This document shows, in pieces, positions 8,596 to 16,894 of a stretch of DNA of 64,000 bases. The notes under the pieces were generated by a model, which worked only from the letters and a program-made list of their open reading frames with translations, did not search any database and had not been told where the DNA came from. Made by a program: the position numbers and the translations under genes. The stretch comes from Candidatus Melainabacteria bacterium. GTDB lineage: Bacteria > Cyanobacteriota > Vampirovibrionia > Obscuribacterales > Obscuribacteraceae. Location of the stretch: assembly GCA_003242885.1 (NCBI GenBank), contig QKMZ01000002.1, positions 310,001 through 374,000 of the forward strand, given 5' to 3'. How positions within the stretch are numbered: position 1 is the stretch's first letter; every line of letters starts with the position of its first letter.

Positions 8596-9999
8596 TCAGG
8601 CAGATGTCCGAATTTTCAGAAATGGGGCGTATATCTTCTCAATTTCATCAACCATCACTTGGACGCTTCGTTCGTCCTTTATGTTGGAACTGAATTTCTC
8701 GAGCAGTCCTTTCTCCGTGACCACTCTCAGTAGCTGCTGCTTCAGAGACTCTGCCGAATTAAGAGTGAACAACAGTCCAGTGTTGTCGTGATCGATGATT
8801 TCAGCCATGCCGCCCAGATCAGTGGCAATTAGTGGTGTTTTTGTTGCCAGTGCAGACTGCATCACTAGAGGGGTATTCTCGTACCATCTGGAGGGAATCA
8901 CCAGAACATCGATATTTGAGAGAATCTCGCCGAATTTCTCTTGCGGGAAAGTGCCTTTGAAAGCAATCTTTTTTGAGTTGGAAGAACCATCGTGAGCCAT
9001 ATCCAGGAGCTTTTTCCCATACTCGGGAAACTGGTCCGTAGAGCCATAAATGTTCAGATCGCATTTTGCTTCTTCGGGCAAGCCAAGGAAGGCTTTAATA
9101 AGTAAGTCCACGCCTTTGTGTTCAAACAGAGTACCGATGAAAGCAATTCGTACATGTGGGGACTCGGACTTCTTAGTATGCGGTGTGAGCGCATCGAGAC
9201 GAATTCCGAAAGGCACGTGATGAATCAGTTTTTCGTCGATGCCGTTTTCAACGAAAACATCACGCATAAGTTTTGTCGGCACGAGTATTGCCTGCAACTT
9301 GTTGGCTGCCGTTCGCAGCTTGCCGGGGCGGCTCAAGGTCGCCTTTGTCGCCTCAGGAAGTTTTGTTGCGATATAGGCTGCGTATGCTGCTTTCACTGCA
9401 GCATCCTGCACTGCCGACGCGCCCTTTGTCGAAGGATATTTTGCCCCCAGAGCTTCCTTGAACTCAGACAGAGGAGGAAACAACTTGGGCGTGTAGCAGT
9501 CCAGACATTTTACTGCGCCCGGCCCAGGTCCCCGGCAAACCTTACCATCCGGTCGTTTTAGCTGCACTATCGGGCAGACGAACCAGAAGTCGGTTGAGTA
9601 AAACACTACAGGAATGTTCAATTCTCTTGCCACATCGATAATTGCAGCTGAGTGATTCTGCGCATGAACAATCTGCACCAAATCTGGTTTAAAGTCGTTT
9701 AGAAGCTCTTTGAAATGCGCTGCTACGTGCGGGTGATCGTACTCGAAAGAAAAGCGGTATCCCTTGAGTCTGAGAGCTTCTTCGATGACATGTACTGGAA
9801 TTCCTTCGTACTCATAATTGGATGTTTCGCAATCATGAGTTTCCTTTCTGCGTGCGTCAACATCGGGCGGATTGGCGGTGACTATAAGGACTTCGTAGCC
9901 ACGTTCTCTTAATTCTTTGGCGATGTTCAACGTGAGCACTTCCGTGCCCGCGCGGTGTTCGGGAAAGAACTTATGAACGGTTAGTAGGACCCTTTTCAT
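8596..9999 (-). CDS. GT4 glycosyltransferase with altered E-x7-E motif
   Basis: A GT-B fold glycosyltransferase. The acceptor domain starts KRVLLTVHKFFPEHRAGTE and the donor domain includes RIAFIGTLFEHKGVDLLI and GGMAEIIDHDNTGLLF. In the donor motif WYENTPLVMQSALATKTP the second glutamate of the usual E-x7-E is serine, which may alter donor binding. The middle carries a cysteine-rich insertion, with CRGPGPGAVKCLDCY around residue 150, that could bind metal. The ATG at 9999 gives the standard GT4 start; an in-frame GTG five codons earlier (10014) is possible, and neither has a clear ribosome site. It lies between the GT4 at 10057 and the epimerase on the same strand. Confidence 0.83.
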   Translation of the reverse strand: MKRVLLTVHKFFPEHRAGTEVLTLNIAKELRERGYEVLIVTANPPDVDARRKETHDCETSNYEYEGIPVHVIEEALRLKGYRFSFEYDHPHVAAHFKELLNDFKPDLVQIVHAQNHSAAIIDVARELNIPVVFYSTDFWFVCPIVQLKRPDGKVCRGPGPGAVKCLDCYTPKLFPPLSEFKEALGAKYPSTKGASAVQDAAVKAAYAAYIATKLPEATKATLSRPGKLRTAANKLQAILVPTKLMRDVFVENGIDEKLIHHVPFGIRLDALTPHTKKSESPHVRIAFIGTLFEHKGVDLLIKAFLGLPEEAKCDLNIYGSTDQFPEYGKKLLDMAHDGSSNSKKIAFKGTFPQEKFGEILSNIDVLVIPSRWYENTPLVMQSALATKTPLIATDLGGMAEIIDHDNTGLLFTLNSAESLKQQLLRVVTEKGLLEKFSSNIKDERSVQVMVDEIEKIYAPFLKIRTSA

Positions 10000-10056
10000 G
10001 ATTTGAGTTCGCACAAAGCTTGTTCAGACAAGCCTAAACTCCCACCGCATGCATAT

Positions 10057-11646
10057 TTATTGCACTGCAATCGGTTGTTTTTCCTGTGTGCGGGTTTGCT
10101 TACTTGCTGCCTCTTCCAGCATGGATGCCAGGCTCATAGTAACGCTGAATTGATCTTTCTGCTGCGCTTCTATTGCGTCTTCCATGCGGGCGATAAACCC
10201 CGGAGCAGTGGCATGTTTTCCTGCCACCTTTCTGTAGCCTGCGACAAAAATGGTCGCTGCCGCCAGGCGGGGGCGCTTTTTCAGGAAGCGGAACCAGTGA
10301 CGGGCGCGAAAAGCCAGCGATTGCTTTGAGAGTGTTTCGAACATCATTTGCTCGTAAGCGCACAAGACTTCCAGTGCATCTCTCAAACTTCTTTGCGTTC
10401 CTCTCATGTAGAGAGGGTCAGCTTTACGAGCCTGATAGTGAGCTTTGGCTTGCTCGTATAGTGCGACCTTTTCTTCGGCTTTGCGAGCCAAGTTGAGGTT
10501 TGACGCCACAAACTCGCGAGCATTCTTGCCGAATTGCAGACGCATTTTTTCATCTTTCAAAAGAGTGATAATAGCATCAGCGAGCGCTTCTGCTGAGCGA
10601 GGAGGAACAATCAATCCCCGCTCGTTGTGCAGGGCGTATTCGCCCATGCCACCAGCAGTAGTGGCGACGACCGGTTTGCCGCTAGCCAGTCCCTCGATGC
10701 AGGTGAACGGTGCATTGTCATACAAGGACGGCACCACGCAGAGATCGGCGGAGCGAACGTAATTTGGCATTTCCATGAGTGGAATATGCGGGATGAATGT
10801 CACTTTGTCCAAGCAGTTGTTTTCCGCCAGGCGCTTCTTGAGCCAGGCGAGCATGGAACCGCCGCCTGGTGCAGCATTAGTATCTGCCCCTACGCAGATG
10901 AATCTGACGTTCGGAACGGCTTTCACAACGGCGGGCATTGCCTCGACCAAATAGTGAATGCCTTTGCGCTCTTCCAAGCGTCCCGCAAAGAAAACAGTGA
11001 GATTCCCGTCCGCTTCGAGGGCACGCGGACCTTCCGGCCTGAATTTGTCTGTGTCGACCGGGTATTTGATCACCTTTATGCGTTCAAACGGATAACCGGT
11101 ATCTTCAGCAACAAAACCCGCTAGATTGGCACTCGGAGATATGACTTGATCAGCCAGTAAAATGCCTATGCGCTCGAGAATGCAAATCAGACGATTGTCG
11201 AAGGATGGCGTCACACCATGGAAGCAATCACTGATGAATTTGGAATGTGGAGTATGCAGGTGTATGACTAGAGGCAATTCGCGCGTCATCGCATGGAATA
11301 GTCCGCCTGCAAGGTGTTCCGGTACTTCCACGACTTCAAAGGGCTTTTCTTTGTGCAATTCCATGAATCGCATCCAGAGTGCCACTGTCGTTTTGATAAC
11401 GTAGTGACTCGCCGGTACGGCGACGAGTGTGAGGTTGAGTTCTTCCAGCAAATGCTTCCAGGCTACGCGATGCACCAGCACGCCCTCTTCTCTGGAAGAG
11501 CGCGCGGCATCTCCTGCTGACAGCGAGATAACTTCAACGTCGTGCCCTGCTCTCGTGAGCGCATGGGCAATGTGATAATTGAAAGCACCGACGCCGCCCC
11601 AGCCTGTATCGGGCGGATATTCTCGCGAAATTAAGCAGATTCTCAT
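10057..11646 (-). CDS. GT4 glycosyltransferase with C-terminal helical tail
   Basis: A 529-residue retaining GT-B glycosyltransferase. The N-terminus MRICLISREYPPDTGWGG is nearly identical to that of the GT4 at 22875, so the two are paralogues. The donor domain has VFFAGRLEERKGIHYLVEA and LYDNAPFTCIEGLASGKP, where the first acid of E-x7-E is aspartate. After residue 405 comes a tail of about 120 residues containing YEQMMFETLSKQ and FRARHWFRFLKK, related to tails on three other GT4-type proteins in this window. GAGGG seven bases upstream supports the ATG. The gene is read away from galE across a 310-bp gap, so its promoter lies there. The sugar and acceptor are unknown. Confidence 0.86.
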   Translation of the reverse strand: MRICLISREYPPDTGWGGVGAFNYHIAHALTRAGHDVEVISLSAGDAARSSREEGVLVHRVAWKHLLEELNLTLVAVPASHYVIKTTVALWMRFMELHKEKPFEVVEVPEHLAGGLFHAMTRELPLVIHLHTPHSKFISDCFHGVTPSFDNRLICILERIGILLADQVISPSANLAGFVAEDTGYPFERIKVIKYPVDTDKFRPEGPRALEADGNLTVFFAGRLEERKGIHYLVEAMPAVVKAVPNVRFICVGADTNAAPGGGSMLAWLKKRLAENNCLDKVTFIPHIPLMEMPNYVRSADLCVVPSLYDNAPFTCIEGLASGKPVVATTAGGMGEYALHNERGLIVPPRSAEALADAIITLLKDEKMRLQFGKNAREFVASNLNLARKAEEKVALYEQAKAHYQARKADPLYMRGTQRSLRDALEVLCAYEQMMFETLSKQSLAFRARHWFRFLKKRPRLAAATIFVAGYRKVAGKHATAPGFIARMEDAIEAQQKDQFSVTMSLASMLEEAASKQTRTQEKQPIAVQ

Positions 11647-11956
11647 CGTCCCTCTTCAATTTTGGGTTCGGGTCGCGCCCAGAGCCACGTCCAGCCAGCA
11701 TGCATGCCATTCGGCTTATAACATGGCATCTTATACAATGTCATGGTCCTATTCATTAGGCCCAATTTACAGGTGTTTGCCGGTCTAATAGCCAAACGTC
11801 CGATACTGCGAGGCTTTGCGTCTGCCGCACAGTGCTGTTTGGCAGCGGCGAAATACCGCCGGTTAAGTCTTGGTAATGATTACCCCGCTGAATTTTTCCA
11901 TCAATTTCAGTTAGGCTTCCACTGGAATTGATGCTTAAACCTGGAGTAACAACTCA
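11647..11956. promoter_or_regulatory. Divergent intergenic region, GT4 / galE
   Basis: 310 bp with no convincing gene. It must hold promoters for the minus-strand GT4 operon and plus-strand galE. A perfect 6-bp palindrome, GGTAATGATTACC, lies at 11872-11884, about 75 bp before galE, and could be an operator. A partial resemblance to the 669-714 element on the minus strand was judged too weak to call. Confidence 0.35.
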
Positions 11957-12940
11957 ATGATTCTTGTCACCGGAGGCGCCGGGTATATCGGCAGTCACTT
12001 CGTTCGATACTACACGCAGTGCCGCCCGGCAGAAAAAATTGTTGTTCTAGACAATCTGGTCGAAGGGCATCTTGAAGCTCTAGAAGGGCTGTCGAATGTA
12101 CACTTCGAGCGTGGAGACATTAATGAATTCGATGCTGTTAAGGGAATTTTGAAAAAACATTCGGTGGATGCGGTCGTTCATTTTGCATCGTACTGTTACG
12201 TTGGTGAGTCGCAAGAAAACCCCAGCAAATATTACGAGAATAACGTTGCGGGATCCATCAGTCTGTTTCGCGCGATGGACGAATGTGGTGTGAAGAAGCT
12301 TGTTTTTTCTTCGAGTTGTGCGACGTACGGCGTGCCTACAAAGTTGCCGATTGATGAGACGCATCCCCAAAATCCTATCAACGTGTACGGATTGACGAAA
12401 TTTTTGATCGAGAGAATTCTCGAAGGTTATGCCTATACGAAAGACTGGAGTTTTACTGCTCTGCGGTATTTCAATGCTGCCGGAGCCCATCCCGATGCGC
12501 TAATTGGCGAAAGCCACGCACCGGAAACACATATAATTCCGCTGGCCTTAAAGACCGCATTGGGCACGAAAGAGCAACTGCATGTGTTTGGAGATGATTA
12601 TGAAACTCCTGATGGCAGCTGTATTCGCGATTATATCCATGTTGAAGATCTGGCCTCTGCGCATTTGTTGGCAGTGGAAAAGTTATCCGAACAAAAGGGC
12701 GGACAGTTCATCAACCTCGGCACTGCCCATGGTGCATCAGTAAAAGAAATCGTCGCTTTATGCGAAGAAATCACAGGCAAAAAAATCAACCATTCTTTCA
12801 GTCCGCGACGCTCTGGCGATCCCGCGCGCCTGGTGGCAGATCCTGGCAAGGCTGTCAGTTATCTGGGATGGCGGCCGCAGCATGATTTGCGTTCGATTAT
12901 CGAGACCGCTTGGAAGTGGGAGCAAAACAAACGTTACTGA
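11957..12940 (+). CDS. galE: UDP-glucose 4-epimerase
   Basis: Interconverts UDP-glucose and UDP-galactose using bound NAD in the cytoplasm, supplying galactose for surface glycans. The 327-residue length is normal. It shows GGAGYIGSHF at residues 6-15 (NAD binding), SSCATYG with the catalytic serine region, YGLTK with Tyr144 and Lys148, LRYFNAAGAHP, and DGSCIRDYIHVEDLA, all characteristic of GalE. GGAGT about 10 bases upstream supports the ATG. The next gene starts one base after the stop codon, so the two are co-transcribed. Confidence 0.93.
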   Translation: MILVTGGAGYIGSHFVRYYTQCRPAEKIVVLDNLVEGHLEALEGLSNVHFERGDINEFDAVKGILKKHSVDAVVHFASYCYVGESQENPSKYYENNVAGSISLFRAMDECGVKKLVFSSSCATYGVPTKLPIDETHPQNPINVYGLTKFLIERILEGYAYTKDWSFTALRYFNAAGAHPDALIGESHAPETHIIPLALKTALGTKEQLHVFGDDYETPDGSCIRDYIHVEDLASAHLLAVEKLSEQKGGQFINLGTAHGASVKEIVALCEEITGKKINHSFSPRRSGDPARLVADPGKAVSYLGWRPQHDLRSIIETAWKWEQNKRY

Positions 12941-12941
12941 A

Positions 12942-14924
12942 ATGAATTCTGACGAACGGGTCCAAGCTCTCGCACGCGGGGTATTGATTCTCGCTTGCTC
13001 GCTTGCGGCTTTTGTCCTTGCTTTTGTGCTTCCTGACGGAAAGCCGTTTGCCGATCAGGGCTTTAATTGGTATGTAAATTCCGGACAACATAATCTGCTG
13101 GCGCCCAGACTTGCGTATGTCTTCTTTTGCCTTTCTATCTGCATTTGCGCAGTGCTCCTCAATTTTGGGGAGTCCTCTTGCTCGCGTTTTTCAAGAAGTC
13201 ATTTCTCCATTCTTGCGACTCTGGTCTGTCTAGCCGTCATCGGTTTTAGCGCTGCCTCTCTTATTCTTTTGGTAAATCAGCCAGCGATACTAGCTGTATC
13301 AGCCCTTCTGGCGGGGGGGGCTGTTGTTGCCATTCGGGTTTTGCCGCGAAGAACCCTTGGCGTTGTGATGTTGCTTTTCGCTCTGGCGTCTTTCCTCGTT
13401 GCAATAGTGCCCGGACTCTCCAGCCTCCCAGACCTGTCATCGCACTTTCCCGAATCAATCGCCGACATAGAGGCGCATCAAGCGAATTCCACTGCTGCTG
13501 ACGTAAGGCTGGCTCACGGCGCCAAGCTTTTCGAGTCTGTTTCTGCTCGCTATGGCATTCTATGGCAGTCGCTTCTCGGGGCTTGGACAAAGCTTGTTCA
13601 TCCGCTTACTGTGGGTGATTCGATCATGTTTACTCGTTGGCTTCATACTTTGTTTTTTGCGATTGCGTCAATTGCTTATTTCAAATTCTCTCGAAACAAA
13701 GTCATTGCGGCGTGTCTGGCAATTCTTTTTATTGCACCCTGGATGGAGCTTCGGCAGCCGCTTTTCGTTTTCCCTCAAGTGTCATCCTGGCGTTATTTTG
13801 GATTTGCTGCCGCACCACTTCTAGTTCTTCTATTAGAGCGGACCGGTGCTAAGACAAGGTTTTCTACATTAGGCATTACGGCGGGACTTTGTCTATTGTC
13901 TGACTTCGCTTCCGGTATTTCAGTCGCCGCGGGGCTTCTGGCTTATACTTGCTTTTCGGCACAGCGCGCCGCTCGACTTAAATTGATCGGTTTGTATCTG
14001 GGCGGAATTATCGCCTCAATTGCCGTTTTCTTTGGTTCTTTTACTGCGATTTTCGGCTATGTGCCTTCTGCATCAGCGTTCGTAATCGACCTGAAGAACA
14101 CTATCTGGGAGGCTGCCGGCGGCACTGCTCCCGCGCTCGGCTATCCGTTCGATCCGCTTGCTATCTTGATTCTTGTGCACACAGCTTATGTATGCCTGAC
14201 CATTGTGTCGCGCGCAAAAGGCTCACTGTCGCCGCGAAACGCATTGCGGCTCTCTATTGGAATAATGTCTTTGCTGTGGTTTGTGCATTATGTGAATGAA
14301 CCGAATACATTTGCATTACGGGCTTCTCGTGTGCTTTATGCATTCTTTTTGATTGACCTGTTTCGAATTTTGTTGGTCGCTAAAAAGGCCCGGCTTTATG
14401 ACAAGGAACCGCTCTGGATGCCGCGCTTGCTGCTGCTTGCCATTGTTGTTCCTGCTGCTGTGCTGTCCTACCAGCCGGCTGCCGAAAAGGCTTGGGCTAT
14501 GGTGACAAGGGAGGCTCGCAAAGAAAGTGCAAAAATGCTTGTTTCGGGTGTCTGGTTACCGCAAGAAGTTGGTCGCGCATTGCAGCAAAAGGCGAAGTTT
14601 ATCCAACGAATTTCGGATGAAAAGCACATCTATTACTTGACTGCAGACAGCTCTTTTATTCCGGTCCTGTCGCAAAAAGTTTCCGCGGCGCCAGTGGCGG
14701 ACCCGACTAACTTAGTTTTTGCAAAGCAATGCGACCGCCTCGTGCAAGCAATAACAGATGCCGGCGCGCATGAAATTTATGTGGACGATCCCGATTTTGT
14801 GACGTCGAAAGGCGTGGTGCGACGGAGTTGTTTTGATTATTTGCGCGTCTTGCTCGGTCGAAATTACCAACTTGTAAAAACATCGGATGGCTGGCAGGTT
14901 TGGCAGAAAAAGCAACGCCAGTAG
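12942..14924 (+). CDS. Large polytopic membrane protein, function unknown (GT-C-like)
   Basis: A 660-residue protein with roughly a dozen hydrophobic segments between residues 10 and 540 and a C-terminal soluble domain of about 120 residues. The ATG at 12942 directly follows the galE stop; an earlier in-frame start inside galE is less likely. The topology, a large first external loop and a soluble tail, recalls GT-C glycosyltransferases that use polyprenyl-phosphate sugars, but I see no specific catalytic signature and do not assign one. Coupling to galE suggests a role in the same glycan pathway. Confidence 0.65.
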   Translation: MNSDERVQALARGVLILACSLAAFVLAFVLPDGKPFADQGFNWYVNSGQHNLLAPRLAYVFFCLSICICAVLLNFGESSCSRFSRSHFSILATLVCLAVIGFSAASLILLVNQPAILAVSALLAGGAVVAIRVLPRRTLGVVMLLFALASFLVAIVPGLSSLPDLSSHFPESIADIEAHQANSTAADVRLAHGAKLFESVSARYGILWQSLLGAWTKLVHPLTVGDSIMFTRWLHTLFFAIASIAYFKFSRNKVIAACLAILFIAPWMELRQPLFVFPQVSSWRYFGFAAAPLLVLLLERTGAKTRFSTLGITAGLCLLSDFASGISVAAGLLAYTCFSAQRAARLKLIGLYLGGIIASIAVFFGSFTAIFGYVPSASAFVIDLKNTIWEAAGGTAPALGYPFDPLAILILVHTAYVCLTIVSRAKGSLSPRNALRLSIGIMSLLWFVHYVNEPNTFALRASRVLYAFFLIDLFRILLVAKKARLYDKEPLWMPRLLLLAIVVPAAVLSYQPAAEKAWAMVTREARKESAKMLVSGVWLPQEVGRALQQKAKFIQRISDEKHIYYLTADSSFIPVLSQKVSAAPVADPTNLVFAKQCDRLVQAITDAGAHEIYVDDPDFVTSKGVVRRSCFDYLRVLLGRNYQLVKTSDGWQVWQKKQRQ

Positions 14925-14962
14925 CTGCCCCGCAATCGGCGCAGCAATGCCCCTCCCTTTAC

Positions 14963-15001
14963 GCGAGGGCCCTAGGCAACACTCGCGCACAGGGCTCTCG
15001 C
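14963..15001. terminator. Large hairpin between convergent genes
   Basis: GCGAGGGCCCT (14963-14973) pairs with AGGGCTCTCGC (14991-15001) with one mismatch around a 17-base loop. It starts 38 bp after the stop of the membrane-protein gene. There is no T-run, so an intrinsic terminator is not proven; it may instead protect the 3' end of the transcript. Confidence 0.4.
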
Positions 15002-15002
15002 A

Positions 15003-15021
15003 GCACCACCACGTGTGGTGC
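15003..15021. other. Second hairpin, GCACCAC/GTGGTGC
   Basis: A perfect 7-bp stem with a 5-base loop, one base after the larger hairpin. It is symmetric and could act on either strand between the convergent genes. Confidence 0.35.
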
Positions 15022-15042
15022 GGAAAATCCTATATGTCTATT

Positions 15043-15062
15043 ATACATACATGTGTATGTGT
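15043..15062. other. Third hairpin, AT-rich ATACATAC/GTATGTGT
   Basis: An 8-bp stem (one G-T wobble) with a 4-base loop, 44 bp from the stop of the minus-strand SGNH gene. It follows the other two hairpins, giving three inverted repeats in 100 bp. Confidence 0.35.
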
Positions 15063-15105
15063 GTCAATCGAAAAGTCGGGCTGACTGCTGTCGCTCTAGT
15101 CTTGC

Positions 15106-16731
15106 TTACTTAACTTCCAGAATCAAACCGCGATTAGCGCCAATGACTTTCGCAGATATGTTGATTGTGTTTATGCCTCGACCTTTTGCTTCTGGTAATT
15201 TCCAGGAGAGCCACGAGCCGTTCTTGTGTCCGAGATCGAGCATTTCGCCATTGTCGAAGTGTTTTGCTGCGTCCACATTCGTGATGTAGAGCGATGCGCC
15301 TTTGAGCCCTGTGCCTCCAAGCGTAATTTCCTTCGCATTGATAGGCGTTTCCAAATTGAGCTCTATGAATGGCTTTCTCAACGGCATATTGCGGAAGTCG
15401 TCCGCCAATTTCATTGGATACACGACAACAATTTTGTTGTCTGTCTGTTGGATCTGCAGATTGGGCGGCATGCAATCGTTGACGCGCAAGTGGGCGTCCG
15501 TCGATGTGGGTTCACTGGTCTTTGTGCCAAGAATGGGCGCAAAATCCTTTTCCAAAACATCAGCCGCATGAACACCGTAAGCATATGTCGCCCATCTGTT
15601 TGGATGCGCATTAGCAGGATTTACGCCGAATGACAGCACACCCTTTTTTACAAGGCTGTCTTCTTTTCTCGCTGCGTTGATCCAGGTGTCGTAACTGTCT
15701 ACAACGCGAACATTGCGATCCGTGAAGGCTTTTTTGATCGGTGGAAACACGCGAGCGTAATGTGCTCTGATTCCGTCGAAATCGACTTTGCCTGGACATT
15801 CATATGGCAAAAGCATGATGAATGAAGGGATGGAGAGGCTGTGCAGATAATTTGCCGTATTGTCGAGCGTTTTGCTATACATGCTCCAGTTCTCGCCGGA
15901 AAGCAGGCTAAACTCCCAATTGGGCGGATTATCCTTTGTGAATTCACCGGATCGCGTCTTACGCAGATAAGCTTCCCGCAAGGCGATCAGCTGATGTGAA
16001 AGATGCGGGTATAGTCCTTTGAAGGCTTCCAGTAGACCATTTTGGCGATGAGGACGGAATAGCAACTTCTGGTCGAAGTCTGCTGTTTGCATTCGCGACA
16101 TTTCGTCTGCGTCGTTGGGAATATATCCCCAAATTACGAGGTCAGGCTTGAATTTCGGGATGACCTTTTTGGCAGCATCGAGCTCTAATCGCGTGTTCAA
16201 ACCCTGCATACCGGCTGCGATAATTTCTACATCTTTGTAGCCGCGACGCTCCAATTCTCTGGCCAGCTGCCGCCACCAGATGTCGTTCATGTTGTTGTAG
16301 CCATGACCCCATACGAAAGAATCGCCAATTACCAAAATGCGATGAGCTTTGGCAGACTTCTCCGCGACAGGCCACAAACTGGAGTGCCAGACGGGATTTT
16401 GATTGAGGTCGGCTTTATTTCTTGCGTGTGCCCAGTAATAGATGAAATCATCCTCTTCTGTCCACGACGCAGAAACAATTTTGCCTTCGTCTTCTAAGGC
16501 TGGGATGATCAAGCGATCAAGCACGACGGAGACAAGCAAGATGAATGCCAGCGAAATCGAGAAATACTTAACGCTAAGTTGCGGAAATATTGCCGCTTTC
16601 GTATGAGGTTTCTCTGATTTTTCAGCGCTAATTTTTTTGGTCACTTCGCCGGCAGCAATCACGATAGGTCCTTCACTGGTTTCATTGACCGGGCACGATG
16701 GTTGCCCTGGTTTCTTTCTTAGGCCTGCCAA
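15106..16731 (-). CDS. Membrane-anchored SGNH/GDSL hydrolase-like protein (paralogue)
   Basis: A 541-residue paralogue of the protein at 3289. A cytoplasmic N-terminus of about 50 residues precedes one transmembrane helix (about 55-75). The SGNH domain has ILVIGDSFVWGHGYNN (Ser138) and GVNPANAHPNRW with the presumed catalytic histidine. A beta-rich C-terminal domain of about 120 residues carries a NDCMPPN block also found as NDCMPPY in the paralogue. Likely acts on acyl groups of an exported glycan (inference). Unlike its paralogue it has no carbamoyltransferase neighbour and stands alone, convergent to the gene at 12942. The TTG at 16731 gives the longest product, but no ribosome site confirms it and the N-terminal 40 residues are uncertain. 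Confidence 0.75.
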   Translation of the reverse strand: MAGLRKKPGQPSCPVNETSEGPIVIAAGEVTKKISAEKSEKPHTKAAIFPQLSVKYFSISLAFILLVSVVLDRLIIPALEDEGKIVSASWTEEDDFIYYWAHARNKADLNQNPVWHSSLWPVAEKSAKAHRILVIGDSFVWGHGYNNMNDIWWRQLARELERRGYKDVEIIAAGMQGLNTRLELDAAKKVIPKFKPDLVIWGYIPNDADEMSRMQTADFDQKLLFRPHRQNGLLEAFKGLYPHLSHQLIALREAYLRKTRSGEFTKDNPPNWEFSLLSGENWSMYSKTLDNTANYLHSLSIPSFIMLLPYECPGKVDFDGIRAHYARVFPPIKKAFTDRNVRVVDSYDTWINAARKEDSLVKKGVLSFGVNPANAHPNRWATYAYGVHAADVLEKDFAPILGTKTSEPTSTDAHLRVNDCMPPNLQIQQTDNKIVVVYPMKLADDFRNMPLRKPFIELNLETPINAKEITLGGTGLKGASLYITNVDAAKHFDNGEMLDLGHKNGSWLSWKLPEAKGRGINTINISAKVIGANRGLILEVK

Positions 16732-16894
16732 GCATTCTATATTTGTCCAATACTCAAGACGTTAGTCGAATCTAAAGAAGTATCTTTGGTAATAGATGTT
16801 GTTACCTTACCGTCTCAATTTGCTGTATATTCTCCAAAAATGATTTCCTCCTTCCCGATCTGAAAATCGCGCTGAGCGCTGGGTTCTCATATAG

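Noticed and set aside
11708..11740. Third copy of the 669-714 element on the minus strand (AGGACCATGACATTG)
   Set aside because: Only AGGAC and TTG match and the spacing differs by one base; the outer blocks AGTC and TTATCATTG are missing.
12882..12942. Upstream start for the membrane protein inside galE
   Set aside because: The ATG at 12942, one base after galE, gives a sensible N-terminus before the first helix.
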